Shown: piece after piece, positions 33,762-43,376 of the stretch | Numbering within the stretch: the first letter of the stretch is position 1 | Layout of the letters: each line of letters opens with the position of its first letter | Assembly: GCF_000768705.1 (NCBI RefSeq) | Contig: NZ_AVPJ01000004.1 | Location: 248,001-312,000, forward strand | Direction: 5' to 3' | DNA length: 64,000 nucleotides | Source: Knoellia sinensis KCTC 19936 | GTDB taxonomy: Bacteria; Actinomycetota; Actinomycetes; Actinomycetales; Dermatophilaceae | Notes under the pieces: generated by a model | Databases searched by the model: none | What the model was told of the DNA's origin: nothing | What the model saw: only the letters and a program-made list of their open reading frames with translations | Program-made: the position numbers and the translations under genes

Positions 33762-34478
33762 ATGTCCACCGCCGAGAGCCCCCTGATCATCGCCATCGAT
33801 GGGCCCTCCGGCTCGGGCAAGTCGAGCGTTTCCAAGGCGGTTGCATCGCGGCTGGGCGTGGGCTACCTCGACACAGGAGCGATGTATCGGGCCCTGACGT
33901 GGTGGTGTCTCGACCAGGGCGTCGACCTCGCTGACGAGGCCGCTGTGGTCGCGGCCGCGCAGACGTTGCCACTTGAGCTGTCGACCGACCCGGACGACCA
34001 GCGTGTCGGAGTCGGCGGCTCCGATGTCACGGTGGACATTCGCACGACAGAGATCAGTTCGCAGGTCTCCAGGGTGGCCACCAACACGGGAGTCAGGCCG
34101 ATCCTGCAGCAGGCCCAGCGTGACCGCATGGCCGCCATCGCGACCGCCACCGGGGGCGTCGTCGCCGAGGGACGAGACATCACCACGGTCGTCGCTCCCG
34201 ACGCACTCGTGCGCATCCTCCTCACCGCGAGCGAGGAGGCCCGACTACGGCGCCGCTCGGCCGAGGTGCACGGCACCGCGGACGAAGAGGCCATGGCTGC
34301 GACCCGGGACCAAGTGCTGCGGCGTGATCGCGACGACTCGTCGGTCTCCCAGTTCACCGTCGCAGCCGACGGTGTCGTCACGGTCGACACGTCCGACCTC
34401 GGCTTCGACGAGAGCGTCGAGGCCGTGCTCGCGGTGGTGGCTTCCCGCGTCGGGATGGCCGCGCGGGACGAGACGTGA
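33762..34478 (+). CDS. cmk: Cytidylate kinase
   Basis: A 238-residue nucleoside monophosphate kinase that phosphorylates CMP and dCMP. P-loop IDGPSGSGKSSVSKAVASRL, the GYLDTGAMYRALTW CMP-binding motif, VVAEGRDITTVVAPDA, and the lid region with ARLRRRSAEVHG. The length is usual. The end overlaps the acyltransferase GTG by 4 bp. Leaderless start. Confidence 0.96.
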   Translation: MSTAESPLIIAIDGPSGSGKSSVSKAVASRLGVGYLDTGAMYRALTWWCLDQGVDLADEAAVVAAAQTLPLELSTDPDDQRVGVGGSDVTVDIRTTEISSQVSRVATNTGVRPILQQAQRDRMAAIATATGGVVAEGRDITTVVAPDALVRILLTASEEARLRRRSAEVHGTADEEAMAATRDQVLRRDRDDSSVSQFTVAADGVVTVDTSDLGFDESVEAVLAVVASRVGMAARDET

Positions 34479-35158
34479 CCGTGACCCCTCCTGCGGCGTG
34501 GCGGGCGGGGTTCGGTCGCTACGTGGGTCGGACCCTCGTCTCGACGCTGTATGCCGCGGAGGCACACGGCCGTGACCGCGTGCCGACCACGGGGCCCGTG
34601 ATCCTTGCTGCCAACCACACCGGCTACCTCGACGGAGCCGTCGTGTTCGGTTTGGCCCCCCGACCGGCTCACTTCCTCGTCCTTGCGTCCACCTTCGAGC
34701 TGGGTGTCGGCCCACTGCTCCACCTCACCGGCCAGATCCCCTTGGAGCAAGGGCACGGGGACCGCGCCGCGCTCACATCGGCTCTCGCGGTCCTGCAGCG
34801 TGGGGGAGCGATCGGCATCTTTCCCGAGGGTGGTCGTGGCCGGGGCGATCTCGCCCAGGCCGAGAAGGGCGTGGCGTGGCTGGCGCTCCAGGGTCACGCG
34901 CCAGTGGTGCCCGTGGCATGCCTCGGCACCCGAGCGACCGGCGAACTCGCCGCATCGTGGCCCACCTTGCGCAGCCGACTCGTCGCCGACTTCGGTGAGC
35001 CGATCTCGGTGACGCGGCAGGACGGCATACCGGGGCGGGTGCGACTGGAGCGGGCCGCGGAAGAGATCCGCTCGGCCCTCGCACAGCACGTCGCGGCGGC
35101 CAGTGATCGGCACGGCATCGAGCTACCCACGGACCTGCCGCCGGACGTCTGGGACTGA
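34475..35158 (+). CDS. 1-acyl-sn-glycerol-3-phosphate acyltransferase (PlsC family)
   Basis: A 227-residue lysophospholipid acyltransferase. The catalytic HxxxxD is in [12 protein letters not shown]. The acceptor/phosphate motif is [12 protein letters not shown] and the late proline motif is [12 protein letters not shown]. It transfers acyl chains to lysophosphatidic acid or a related lipid at the membrane; the exact acceptor is not shown by sequence. It sits between cmk and der, as in many actinobacteria. GTG start overlapping cmk. Confidence 0.9.
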   Translation: MTVTPPAAWRAGFGRYVGRTLVSTLYAAEAHGRDRVPTTGPVILAANHTGYLDGAVVFGLAPRPAHFLVLASTFELGVGPLLHLTGQIPLEQGHGDRAALTSALAVLQRGGAIGIFPEGGRGRGDLAQAEKGVAWLALQGHAPVVPVACLGTRATGELAASWPTLRSRLVADFGEPISVTRQDGIPGRVRLERAAEEIRSALAQHVAAASDRHGIELPTDLPPDVWD

Positions 35159-35189
35159 GCACGGTGTGATCTGGGGGAGAATGGTCCCC

Positions 35190-36671
35190 ATGAACACCCC
35201 CGAGACCGACGAGACCGTGACCGACACCGGGTCGCTGGACGAGTCCGTCACGCATGCCCTGCGTGCTGGCCTGGAAGACTTCGAGCTGAGTGACGAGGAC
35301 CTCGCACTCGTCGACCGAGGCGAGATTCCGGAAGGTGTCGACGGATTCGAGGGCGGAGTGCCGGTCGTGGCCGTGGTCGGTCGCCCCAACGTGGGCAAGT
35401 CGACGCTGGTCAACCGGATCATCGGTCGTCGTGAGGCCGTCGTCGAAGACGTTCCAGGCGTGACTCGTGACCGTGTCGCCTACGACGCCGAGTGGTCCGG
35501 CACCCGGTTCACGCTTGTCGACACGGGTGGCTGGGCCATCGACGCCAAGGGCATCCACCTGCGCGTCGCGGAGCAGGCCGAGATCGCCGTCGAGCTCGCG
35601 GACGCAGTGCTCTTCGTCGTGGACGCCGTCGTCGGAGCGACCGACGACGACGAGGCCGTCGTCAAGCTCCTGAGGCGATCGGGGAAGCCCGTCGTCCTGG
35701 TCGCCAACAAGGTCGACGACCAGCGCACTGAGGCCGATGCCGCCACGCTCTGGAATCTCGGGCTCGGCCAGCCGTGGCCCGTTTCCGCACTGCACGGGCG
35801 GGGGAGCGGTGATGTGCTCGACGCCATCCTCGACGTGCTCCCGGAGAAGTCGGCGGTCGATGCCTACCAGCGCGGTGGGCCCCGCCGCGTCGCGCTTCTC
35901 GGTCGGCCCAACGTCGGCAAGTCGTCGATGCTCAACAAGCTCGCCGGATCCGACCGAGTTGTCGTCGATGACGTCGCGGGGACGACCCGCGACCCGGTCG
36001 ACGAGTTCATCGAGCTCGGTGGCAAGACGTGGCGCTTCGTCGACACCGCCGGCATCCGCCGTCGGGTACACCAGACCCGCGGCGCCGACTTCTACGCCTC
36101 GCTGCGCACCCAGACGGCGCTCGAGAAGGCCGAGGTCGCCGTCGTCCTGATCGACGCCTCCGTGCCGATCACCGAGCAGGACATCCGCGTCGTCCAGCAG
36201 GTGGTCGACTCCGGTCGTGCGCTCGTCATCGCCTACAACAAGTGGGACCTCACCGACGAGGAGCGCCGCCACTTCCTCGAGCGAGAGATCGAGCGCGAAC
36301 TCGTGCAGATCCCTTGGGCACCCCGTGTCAACGCGTCCGCATCCACCGGGCGTCACATGGACCGCCTCGTGCCTGCCATCGAGAAGTCCCTTGAATCCTG
36401 GGACACGCGTATCCCGACCGGTCGGCTCAACGCGTTCCTGGGTGAGGTCGTGGCCGGGCACCCGCACCCGGTGCGTGGCGGCAAGCAGCCACGCATCCTC
36501 TTCGCGACCCAGGCGTCGACGCGTCCGCCGCGCTTCGTGCTGTTCGCGTCGGGCTTCATCGAGGCCGGCTACCGCCGGTTCATCGAACGTCGCCTGCGCG
36601 AGGAGTTCGGCTTCGAGGGGACGCCGATCGAGGTCTCGGTGCGGGTTCGAGAGAAGCGCTCGCGCCGCTGA
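35190..36671 (+). CDS. der: Ribosome-assembly GTPase Der (EngA)
   Basis: A 493-residue tandem GTPase needed for 50S subunit assembly. G domain 1 has [16 protein letters not shown] (about residue 63) and ANKVD; G domain 2 has [16 protein letters not shown] (about residue 237), VDTAGIRR and AYNKWDL. The C-terminal KH-like domain ends with [14 protein letters not shown]. An acidic N-terminal extension of ~55 residues is typical for actinobacteria. Two ATGs lie 9 bp apart; the one at 35190 has the right distance from the GGGGGAGA ribosome site, while 35181 is too close. Confidence 0.96.
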   Translation: MNTPETDETVTDTGSLDESVTHALRAGLEDFELSDEDLALVDRGEIPEGVDGFEGGVPVVAVVGRPNVGKSTLVNRIIGRREAVVEDVPGVTRDRVAYDAEWSGTRFTLVDTGGWAIDAKGIHLRVAEQAEIAVELADAVLFVVDAVVGATDDDEAVVKLLRRSGKPVVLVANKVDDQRTEADAATLWNLGLGQPWPVSALHGRGSGDVLDAILDVLPEKSAVDAYQRGGPRRVALLGRPNVGKSSMLNKLAGSDRVVVDDVAGTTRDPVDEFIELGGKTWRFVDTAGIRRRVHQTRGADFYASLRTQTALEKAEVAVVLIDASVPITEQDIRVVQQVVDSGRALVIAYNKWDLTDEERRHFLEREIERELVQIPWAPRVNASASTGRHMDRLVPAIEKSLESWDTRIPTGRLNAFLGEVVAGHPHPVRGGKQPRILFATQASTRPPRFVLFASGFIEAGYRRFIERRLREEFGFEGTPIEVSVRVREKRSRR

Positions 36672-36710
36672 GCAGAGCCGCGACCGGTAGTCCCGCCGGT
36701 CGTCGCACGA

Positions 36711-36744
36711 AGGGCGGGGGTGCCGTTGTCGGCACCCCCGCCCT
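36711..36744. terminator. Strong bidirectional terminator between der and the M28 peptidase gene
   Basis: Perfect 15-bp stem AGGGCGGGGGTGCCG / CGGCACCCCCGCCCT with a TTGT loop, centred in the 84-bp gap of two convergent genes. On the plus strand it is followed by CGTTC. Confidence 0.85.
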
Positions 36745-36755
36745 CGTTCAGCGGG

Positions 36756-38330
36756 TCAGTTGCTGGACCCGTGCGAGTGGCCGCCGCCGCTTCCGACGGT
36801 GCCTTCCGGTCCTGCCGGAGCCGGGAGTTTGAGGCCGCCCGGCACCTTCTTGCCGGCCACGCCGTTCACCGTCTCGGTGGAGTAGGAGTAGGCGAGCACG
36901 GCGAGCGCGATTGCGTCGCTGTTGACGTCGAGCGCGTGCAGGTTCACGTTGTCGATGTCATCGCAGACAGCGTGGTAGCACTGGTCGTAAGCCTCACCGG
37001 CGATGCCGCCCCAGATGTCCTCCTGCTCCTGGGTCTTGACGACCTCGGCGCCGGTGAACAGACCGCCCGCGGGGATCCCGTTCAGGATGAATGCCTCGTA
37101 GTCGCTGCGACCACTGAACTCGGCGTCGTCGTAGGGCTCGCCCACGCTCGTGAAGTAGCTCTCGAACAGGTCCTCGATCTGGACCGAACCCTCCGGGACC
37201 GTGACGGGCGCCGTGAAGCCGGACTCGTCGCCGTCATACACCATGAAGATGTAGTTCGGCGAGGCGACCATGTCGAAGTTCAGGTAGAGCGCGATGCGAT
37301 CCTTCTCCGCCTGGCTCAGCCCTGCGACATACTCCTCCGAGCCGATCAGGCCGCTCTCCTCGGCACCCCACCACGCGAAGCGCAGGGTGTTCTCGGGCTT
37401 GAGCTTGGACACCTGCTGTGCGACCTCGAGCAGCGCGGCCGAGCCGCTGCCGTTGTCGTTGATGCCAGGGCCGGCCTGCACGCCATCCAGGTGTGCGCCG
37501 GCCATGACGACATTGTTGGCGTTCTTGCCGGGAAGCTCCGCGATGATGTTCTTCTGCGGACGCTGCTCGGGGGCCGGCACGAAGACGCGGGCCGTGGAAC
37601 CCTGCTGGGAGAGGGCTACGCCTTGCTCGTAGCTCGCGCCCACGACCGGGATTCCGACGACGTTCGGTCCACCGAGGGTGCCCACGATGAGGTCCGTGCG
37701 GTCTGCGGTGTTGCCCTGGTTGAAGATGACCACGCCGTCCGCGCCTGCGGCCTCGGCGTTGAGCGCCTTCTGCGCGAAGGAGCAAGTGCCGCGCTGGATG
37801 AGGGCGATGTTGCCCGCCGGGAAACCGACGAAGTCCGCTGCTTCGCAACCACTGGTCGACGTGTTTCCGAGGCCGAGCTGGATGTCAACCGCCGTTACGG
37901 AGGCCGTGACGTTGCCGGCGCCACTTCCGGTGTAGGGGCCAGTCTCGTAGGTCGCGGCGACTGGGGTGAGCTGTTCGAGTTCCGACGGGCCCACGAAGGT
38001 GAACGGGAACGTGTCGATGGAGACGTTCCACCCAGCGGCCTCGAGCGCATCGACGACGTAGTCGACGCTCGCCTCATAGCCGGGTAGGCCGGCAGCGCGG
38101 TTGCCGCCGTTGGCGTCAGCGATGGCCTGGAAGGCCTCGAGGTGCTCCATGGCTCCATCGGCGTCGACGCACGCAAGCAACTTCTTGACGGTGTTGTTGT
38201 TGCGACTCTCGCATCCTTGGGCGGGTGCCGCACTGGCTCCGGCAGCGGGCACGAGCGCCACTGCCGACAGCGTTGCGACGGCCACGCCCAGGGTTCTGAT
38301 GCGTTGGGACAGCGTTATAGATGACTTCAT
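36756..38330 (-). CDS. Secreted M28-family aminopeptidase with PA domain
   Basis: A 524-residue exported zinc peptidase. Signal peptide at residues ~1-35 (basic start, hydrophobic TLGVAVATLSAVALVPAAGA, cut near ASA). A PA domain lies at about residues 145-250 (GNIALIQRGTCSFAQKALNA). The M28 domain has zinc ligands H280 in MAGAHLDG, D in INDNGSGSAALLE, the E-E pair in WWGAEESGLIGSE, D in LYLNFDMVASPN and H in CYHAVCDDIDN. The end is a His/Gly/Ser tail. It is related to Streptomyces aminopeptidase S and probably releases amino acids from peptides outside the cell. Ribosome site AGGGAAGA before the ATG at 38330. Confidence 0.93.
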   Translation of the reverse strand: MKSSITLSQRIRTLGVAVATLSAVALVPAAGASAAPAQGCESRNNNTVKKLLACVDADGAMEHLEAFQAIADANGGNRAAGLPGYEASVDYVVDALEAAGWNVSIDTFPFTFVGPSELEQLTPVAATYETGPYTGSGAGNVTASVTAVDIQLGLGNTSTSGCEAADFVGFPAGNIALIQRGTCSFAQKALNAEAAGADGVVIFNQGNTADRTDLIVGTLGGPNVVGIPVVGASYEQGVALSQQGSTARVFVPAPEQRPQKNIIAELPGKNANNVVMAGAHLDGVQAGPGINDNGSGSAALLEVAQQVSKLKPENTLRFAWWGAEESGLIGSEEYVAGLSQAEKDRIALYLNFDMVASPNYIFMVYDGDESGFTAPVTVPEGSVQIEDLFESYFTSVGEPYDDAEFSGRSDYEAFILNGIPAGGLFTGAEVVKTQEQEDIWGGIAGEAYDQCYHAVCDDIDNVNLHALDVNSDAIALAVLAYSYSTETVNGVAGKKVPGGLKLPAPAGPEGTVGSGGGHSHGSSN

Positions 38331-38379
38331 TGTCTTCCCTTCACTCGGCGACCTCGCTGATGAGGCGGCCACCCGCCCG

Positions 38380-38385
38380 AGGTTA
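38380..38385 (-). promoter_or_regulatory. Putative -10 element (TAACCT) of the M28 peptidase gene
   Basis: On the minus strand TAACCT would start transcription near 38373, about 43 nt before the ATG, leaving room for the AGGGAAGA ribosome site. Confidence 0.4.
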
Positions 38386-38531
38386 GGGGTGCGGCTCACC
38401 CATGGGAATAGTCCTTCGAGTAGACACGCGACCCGTGGCGTTCGCCCCCGGGCGGCCTGGCTGGTTGGCCACTGCGGGCGAGGCGAAGCCCCTGCAGACC
38501 TGATCGAGCGTGAATCACAGGGCATGAAAGA

Positions 38532-38561
38532 GGCCCTGACCTGCGTGAACAGGTCAGGGCC
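38532..38561 (-). terminator. Terminator of the tRNA-Pro gene
   Basis: Perfect 12-bp stem GGCCCTGACCTG / CAGGTCAGGGCC with a 6-nt loop, 6 bp beyond the tRNA 3' end. On the minus strand it is followed by TCTTTC. Confidence 0.85.
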
Positions 38562-38567
38562 GATGCG

Positions 38568-38641
<74 letters not shown>

Positions 38642-38731
38642 TGGCTTGCTCTCACGTTGCCGCGCGAGCGAACGAAACCATATCCCATGCGTGCCACGAC
38701 AACCGAATCGACCCGGCGGCGGCGTGGGTCT

Positions 38732-40351
38732 TCAGAACACACCGCCTCGACGGAGCCGACGCGGGCGTCCGTCGGGGTCACCGAAAAGGCGTTGCGGAAG
38801 CTCCAGCAACCGGCGCTGACCTGCCCTGAGCCTGGGTGCGGTGAGGGGACGGAGCCGCCCAGCCGGCCGAGATCCCAGCCCACCGCCGTCATGCCACGAC
38901 TGCAGCGCCTCGGCCGACGCGGCATACGCATCGAACAACCCACGACCGGAGACGCAGTCGCTCATCGCCTCGACATGTCCCGGACCGGACAGTGGTCGGT
39001 CGAGGTGCTCGGCCGCCAGCCGAAGCCGTAGCGACCGTGCGTAGGGCGAATGGTCGAGCCCGGCGTCGTCGACCACGAGAGCGGTCAGTTCCGAGTCATG
39101 GGTCCAGGACCGGCGGTTGATGTTGTCCGAACCGACTGTGGCGTACCAGTCGTCGATGACGACGACCTTTGCGTGGACGTAGACCGGCCACCCCGCGTGA
39201 TTCTCGATCCCGTATGCCGCGAACCTCCCCGGACCCGCAGCGCCCAATTGCTCGATGGCTTCCAGGCGACCCTCGAGTTGCATGAGTTCGCCGACGCCTT
39301 CAAGGTCGGGCCGGTGGGGGAGGACGGCCACGACGTGAAGATTGGGATTGGCGGACAGTGCCTCGGCCAATGCCGCGGTGATGGTGGACGACCAGAGGTA
39401 TTGGTCCTCGAGGTAGACGAACTCCCGCGCCTGACCAGCGGCCTTGAGGTGCGCCAGCGCGATGGATCGTTCGCCATGCGGCGCGAAGGGATAGGAGCGC
39501 CCGCGCCGAAGTGGCGGGTAGGTGCGCAGGATCTGGACGACGTGGGTGCCCCGACCGACAGCGGGCGGTGGTGGGAATGGCGGGGGCAGGGGAGTCGGCT
39601 CGTGCGGCACCCGGCCCAGTCGGTCGCGGATCCGTGAGTGCAGGGCTGGCGCGAGGGGAGAGGGGTCATCCCATCTCTCGCGGAAGACGGTCTCGACATC
39701 CGCGACGGCGGGACCCGAGATCGCGCATTGCACGTCGTGCCACCCGGGGCTCGGCCCGAAGGGTGCCGCCAGAGCCTGCTGCTGCGGGTCGCCGTGGTGC
39801 TCCGAGTCATCCCGACGAGAGTGGGCGACGTCGATGCCGCCCACGAACGCGACGTCGCGCTCCGGCTCGTCACGGTGCCGGACGACGACGAACTTCTGGT
39901 GGTGCGCACCCCCACGGCGAACCCGCATGTCGAGCAGGACCTCGGCGTGGTCGACGTCCTCGTCCGCGAACTCTTCCGCGACCTGGCGGTTCTTCTCGGC
40001 GGAGAAGTCGACGGCTTCGGTGTGGGAGCGCCAGATCAGGCCGCGCACCTGTACGCGCCGGGCCTGGGCCCGGTCGAGCACCTTGAGAAGGGTGCTCGAC
40101 GGGTCATCCGTGAGCTGCTGATCGCCGTCCACGCGCCAGCCCACGAACATCACCATGTCGCCCTCGGTGGTGGCCTCGATGACCCGATGGAGCTCGGCGA
40201 AGTATTCGGCACCGTCGACGAGCGGCCGCACGACGTTGCCGGTGGACCACGCGGCCTCCCCATGGTGTCCGTCGTCGAGTCGCGTGTGCGGATTGGCCCG
40301 CTCTGACTGGGTGAGCAGCCATCGAGTGACCTCGGGCCCAGGTGTGCTCAC
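38732..40351 (-). CDS. Phospholipase D-family protein
   Basis: A 539-residue protein with two HKD motifs. The first is GGAHHQKFVVVRHRDEPERD followed by FVGGIDVAHSRRDD; the second is YVHAKVVVIDDWYATVGSDN, the exact HxKxxxxD form. This is a phosphatidylserine/cardiolipin synthase or phospholipase D-like fold. There is no obvious signal peptide, so it is probably cytoplasmic or loosely membrane-bound. A proline run (PPPFPPPP) lies in the middle, and the end is basic. GTG start overlaps the PatB-type gene by 4 bp. The frame extends upstream, but only as a shadow. Confidence 0.88.
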   Translation of the reverse strand: MSTPGPEVTRWLLTQSERANPHTRLDDGHHGEAAWSTGNVVRPLVDGAEYFAELHRVIEATTEGDMVMFVGWRVDGDQQLTDDPSSTLLKVLDRAQARRVQVRGLIWRSHTEAVDFSAEKNRQVAEEFADEDVDHAEVLLDMRVRRGGAHHQKFVVVRHRDEPERDVAFVGGIDVAHSRRDDSEHHGDPQQQALAAPFGPSPGWHDVQCAISGPAVADVETVFRERWDDPSPLAPALHSRIRDRLGRVPHEPTPLPPPFPPPPAVGRGTHVVQILRTYPPLRRGRSYPFAPHGERSIALAHLKAAGQAREFVYLEDQYLWSSTITAALAEALSANPNLHVVAVLPHRPDLEGVGELMQLEGRLEAIEQLGAAGPGRFAAYGIENHAGWPVYVHAKVVVIDDWYATVGSDNINRRSWTHDSELTALVVDDAGLDHSPYARSLRLRLAAEHLDRPLSGPGHVEAMSDCVSGRGLFDAYAASAEALQSWHDGGGLGSRPAGRLRPLTAPRLRAGQRRLLELPQRLFGDPDGRPRRLRRGGVF

Positions 40352-41490
40352 GCGAGGGCTCCGACCATCCGCTCCACGGCCTCCTCGAGGATCTCGGGCG
40401 ACGTCGCGAGGTTGACTCGGACGAACCCGTTGCCGGTCTGCCCGAAGGTGGGACCGGAAGAGAAGGCCACCCGCCCGCGCTCTCGCAGCAGCGCCGCCGG
40501 GTCGTCGCCCAGTTCCAGCGTGCGGCAGTCCAGCCACGCAAGGTAGGTCGACGCGGGCGGGGCGTACCCGATCTGGGGCGCACCCTGAGCGAGCAGTCGC
40601 CCGAGGAGGGCCGCGTTGTCCGAGATCTCTCGGGTGACCTGCGCGAGCCAGTCGTGCCCGGACGTCCACGCCGCCACGGCGGCGATCTGGCCGAGGTGGC
40701 TGGAACCATGGGTGTGCACCTCGTGGAGCAGCAACTCCTGCGGTGCGTCCGGACCGACGGTGACCAGGGCGGCCTTGAGCCCGGCGAGGTTCCACGCCTT
40801 GGAGGCCGAGATCAGGCTGACGCCTCGTTCACCGCCGGGCACGGTGAGATACGGAGTGAACGTGCCCTGATGCACGATCGGGGCATGAATCTCGTCGGCG
40901 ATGACGATGACGCCATGTCGATGGGCGAGTTCGGCCAGGGCGGACAGTTCCGCCTCGGTGTGAACGGTGCCGGTCGGATTCTGCGGGTTGCACAGCAGGT
41001 ATGCCGCCCGCTCCCCTCCCGTCGTGGCCGCCGCGAACGCCTGATCGAGGGCCCCTGGATCGAGGCGTCCGGCCGCTGTCAGGGGGGCGTCGACAACCCT
41101 TCGGCCCAGCATGTCCGCGAAGTCGAAGAACGCGTTGTAGACCGGGGACGAAAGCACCACCGGACCGCCGGGGGACGTGACCCCTCGGAGAAGTTCGCTC
41201 AGCCCGATCATCACGTCGGCGACGGGGAAGGACCGCGAAGGATCGATGGTCCACGACCAGGTGCGGGCGGCATACAGGGTTCCGGCCTCGACGAAGTCAC
41301 GGCCATGGGGATAGCCCGTGTCTCCTCGTCGCATGGCCGCATCGACAGCCTCGACGACCGGGGGGCAGGGGGCGGCGTCCATCTCGGCCACCCACAGTGG
41401 GAGGACGTCCGGTGAGTACAGCCCCCACTTCACTCCAGTCCGCCGCGTACGCCAACTCATGGCATCGCCATCAAGGATGCGAGACGTCAT
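40348..41490 (-). CDS. PatB/MalY-type PLP-dependent aminotransferase or cystathionine beta-lyase
   Basis: A 380-residue fold type I PLP enzyme. The start RTGVKWGLYSPDVLPLWVAE and MDAAPCPPVVEAV are typical of the PatB/MalY C-S lyase group. Also seen: LLCNPQNPTGTVHT, VIADEIHAPIVHQG with the PLP aspartate, and the PLP lysine in SASKAWNLAGLKAA. It probably splits cystathionine or cysteine conjugates; a true aminotransferase cannot be excluded. TAGAGT on the minus strand lies 6 nt before the ATG (leaderless). It overlaps the phospholipase gene by 4 bp. Confidence 0.88.
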   Translation of the reverse strand: MTSRILDGDAMSWRTRRTGVKWGLYSPDVLPLWVAEMDAAPCPPVVEAVDAAMRRGDTGYPHGRDFVEAGTLYAARTWSWTIDPSRSFPVADVMIGLSELLRGVTSPGGPVVLSSPVYNAFFDFADMLGRRVVDAPLTAAGRLDPGALDQAFAAATTGGERAAYLLCNPQNPTGTVHTEAELSALAELAHRHGVIVIADEIHAPIVHQGTFTPYLTVPGGERGVSLISASKAWNLAGLKAALVTVGPDAPQELLLHEVHTHGSSHLGQIAAVAAWTSGHDWLAQVTREISDNAALLGRLLAQGAPQIGYAPPASTYLAWLDCRTLELGDDPAALLRERGRVAFSSGPTFGQTGNGFVRVNLATSPEILEEAVERMVGALA

Positions 41491-41496
41491 GACTCG

Positions 41497-41520
41497 ACTC
41501 TAGGGGCGACCGCATAGGCT
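41497..41520. promoter_or_regulatory. Divergent leaderless -10 elements for patB-type gene and pgsA-like gene
   Basis: Minus-strand TAGAGT (41502-41497) stands 6 nt before the ATG at 41490. Plus-strand TAGGCT (41515-41520) stands 6 nt before the ATG at 41527. Both promoters fit in the 36-bp gap and must share upstream DNA. Confidence 0.5.
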
Positions 41521-41526
41521 GACGCC

Positions 41527-42129
41527 ATGACTGCCGGAGAGAGCGTGAGGGGGACAGACAGCGCCCCCGTCGATCGTGTTCTCACGATCCCCAACGCGCT
41601 CTCTGCGCTGCGCCTCCTCGGCGTGCCGGCGTTCATCTGGGCCATCGCCACCGAGCACGACGCGATTGCTCTGGTCATCCTGATGGCGTCAGGGATCACC
41701 GACTACCTCGATGGCAAGATCGCTCGCCACTACGGCCTCGTGTCGCGCGTGGGTCAGCTTCTCGACCCGATCGCCGACCGCCTCTACATCGTCACCACCC
41801 TCGTCGGCCTCGCGTGGCGGGACATCATCCCGTGGTGGCTCGTGGGCATCCTGTTCGCTCGCGAAGCGTTCATGCTCGTGGTCGTCCTGATCGCCAAGCA
41901 CCATGGATGGACAGGGCTGCCCGTGCACTTCATCGGCAAGGCGGCGACATTCAACCTTCTCTACGCGTTCCCCGCACTCCTCATGGCCGAAGGTGACGGC
42001 TGGCTCGCGTCGTTGGCTCGCCCCGTCGGGTGGGGCTTCGCCTGGTGGGGGACCGTGCTGTACTGGGTCGCTGGCATTCTGTATGCCGTGCAGCTCCGTC
42101 AGCTTCTCGCTCGCCGGGGTGCCCGATGA
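41527..42129 (+). CDS. CDP-alcohol phosphatidyltransferase (PgsA-like)
   Basis: A 200-residue integral membrane enzyme. The catalytic CDP-OH-P motif is complete across DYLDGKIARHYGLVSRVGQL and LDPIADR (D-x2-D-G-x2-A-R-x8-G-x3-D-x3-D). Several membrane helices follow (IIPWWLVGILFAREAFMLVV, WGTVLYWVAGILYAVQL). It probably makes phosphatidylglycerol phosphate or a related lipid; it matches the pgsA2 position of mycobacteria (Rv1822). Leaderless ATG; the stop overlaps the DUF881 gene by 4 bp. Confidence 0.92.
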   Translation: MTAGESVRGTDSAPVDRVLTIPNALSALRLLGVPAFIWAIATEHDAIALVILMASGITDYLDGKIARHYGLVSRVGQLLDPIADRLYIVTTLVGLAWRDIIPWWLVGILFAREAFMLVVVLIAKHHGWTGLPVHFIGKAATFNLLYAFPALLMAEGDGWLASLARPVGWGFAWWGTVLYWVAGILYAVQLRQLLARRGAR

Positions 42130-43037
42130 GTCACGAAGCCCCCCGACCGTCGCGGCGCCCCGACGCGTCGATGACGCTCATCACGTCGATGCTCGAGCGG
42201 CCCCTCGACCCGGGCTATGCGGCTGCCGCTGAGCGGCGCGAGTCGGCGGGCCTGCCACGAGCCACGAGCCTGCGCTCCTGGAGGCTGATCGTCTTCGCCG
42301 TGATCATCGGCGTTCTCGTCGGGATCGCAGCCATGCAACTCCGGGGGAGCGAGACGAACAGGCAGAAGACCAAGGCGAGCCTCATCGAGCGGATCGAGAA
42401 GGAACAGGCCGTCGTCGACTCGAGGGTGGGGGAGGCGGGCGCCCTGCGCTCCGAGATCGCCGCCCTCGACGCAGAGACTCTTCGACAGGTCAGCGGCGAT
42501 CTTGCCGCCGACGTCGAGCGACTCTCCCTGGTTGCCGGCGCGGTCCCAGTCCAGGGTCCCGGCTTCGTCGTGACGGTCGACGACGCCCCGTCGGCCGGTG
42601 GTGACGGGTCGAACGCCCTGCCACGTGAGGAAACCGAGGACACCGACGGAGAGGTCCTCGATCGCGACCTCCAGATCCTCACCAACAGTCTCTGGGAAGC
42701 CGGGGCGGAAGCCATCTCCGTCAATGGGCAGAGACTCACCACGACTGCCTCCATCCGGTTCGCTGGCGAGGCGATCCTCGTCGACTTCCGCCCCCTCAAG
42801 AGGCCCTACGTCATCACCGCGATCGGCAACCCGGGCACCTTGCCTGCTCGATTCGCCAATGGCAGCGGCGGGACCTACCTGTCGACCCTCAAGAGTTCGT
42901 TCGGCATCCGCGCGGAGACCGTGGTCCGCGCCCGGGTGACGATTCCGGCCGCGGCCACATTGGGGACCCGCGAGGCGGTTCCCGCCGATAGGGTCAACGA
43001 CTCAGCCACACCCACCTCCGAAGGAGACTCGTCGTGA
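42126..43037 (+). CDS. DUF881 membrane protein (first copy)
   Basis: A 303-residue protein with one membrane helix (about residues 58-76, IVFAVIIGVLVGIAAMQLRG), a coiled-coil-like stretch (TKASLIERIEKEQAVVDSRV), and the external DUF881 domain: VPVQGPGFVVTVDDAP, LQILTNSLWEAGAEAISVNG, FRPLKRPYVITAIGNPGTL. The function is not known. The pair of DUF881 proteins around sbp is conserved across actinobacteria (Rv1823/Rv1825 positions), which suggests a membrane complex. It overlaps both neighbours by 4 bp. Confidence 0.9.
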   Translation: MSHEAPRPSRRPDASMTLITSMLERPLDPGYAAAAERRESAGLPRATSLRSWRLIVFAVIIGVLVGIAAMQLRGSETNRQKTKASLIERIEKEQAVVDSRVGEAGALRSEIAALDAETLRQVSGDLAADVERLSLVAGAVPVQGPGFVVTVDDAPSAGGDGSNALPREETEDTDGEVLDRDLQILTNSLWEAGAEAISVNGQRLTTTASIRFAGEAILVDFRPLKRPYVITAIGNPGTLPARFANGSGGTYLSTLKSSFGIRAETVVRARVTIPAAATLGTREAVPADRVNDSATPTSEGDSS

Positions 43038-43366
43038 TCCCCGCCCTGGGACTGGTCATCGGCATCGTTGTCGGTGTCCTCCTACAGCCCGAGGTCCCGT
43101 TGTGGCTGCAGCCCTATCTGCCCATTGCGGTGATCGCGGCGCTCGACGCCGTGTTCGGCGCCGTGCGCGCCGTCCTCGACGGCATCTTCAACGACAAGGT
43201 GTTCGTGGTGTCGTTCCTGTCGAACGTCGTCGTCGCCGCGTTCATCGTCTTCCTCGGCGATCAGTTGGGGGTGGGCAGTCAGTTGTCCACCGGTGTCGTC
43301 GTCGTGCTCGGCGTGCGCATCTTCTCCAACGTGGCTTCGATCCGCCGCCACCTCTTCAACGCGTGA
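43034..43366 (+). CDS. sbp: Small basic protein (DUF1290), membrane
   Basis: A 110-residue, very hydrophobic protein with three membrane helices (MIPALGLVIGIVVGVLLQPE; LPIAVIAALDAVFGAVRAVL; VSFLSNVVVAAFIVFLGDQL). DUF1290 is also found near division genes in Gram-positive bacteria (sbp near ftsAZ of Bacillus). Its exact role is unknown. GTG start overlaps the first DUF881 gene; the second DUF881 gene follows after 10 bp. Confidence 0.92.
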   Translation: MIPALGLVIGIVVGVLLQPEVPLWLQPYLPIAVIAALDAVFGAVRAVLDGIFNDKVFVVSFLSNVVVAAFIVFLGDQLGVGSQLSTGVVVVLGVRIFSNVASIRRHLFNA

Positions 43367-43376
43367 GCTGCGCCCG

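Noticed and set aside
34773-36467. 564-codon minus-strand frame opposite der
   Set aside because: Antisense of the two GTPase domains; no independent support.
38331-38531. Possible gene between the M28 peptidase and the tRNA
   Set aside because: Frames here are short and unsupported; the region fits the peptidase promoter and tRNA terminator.
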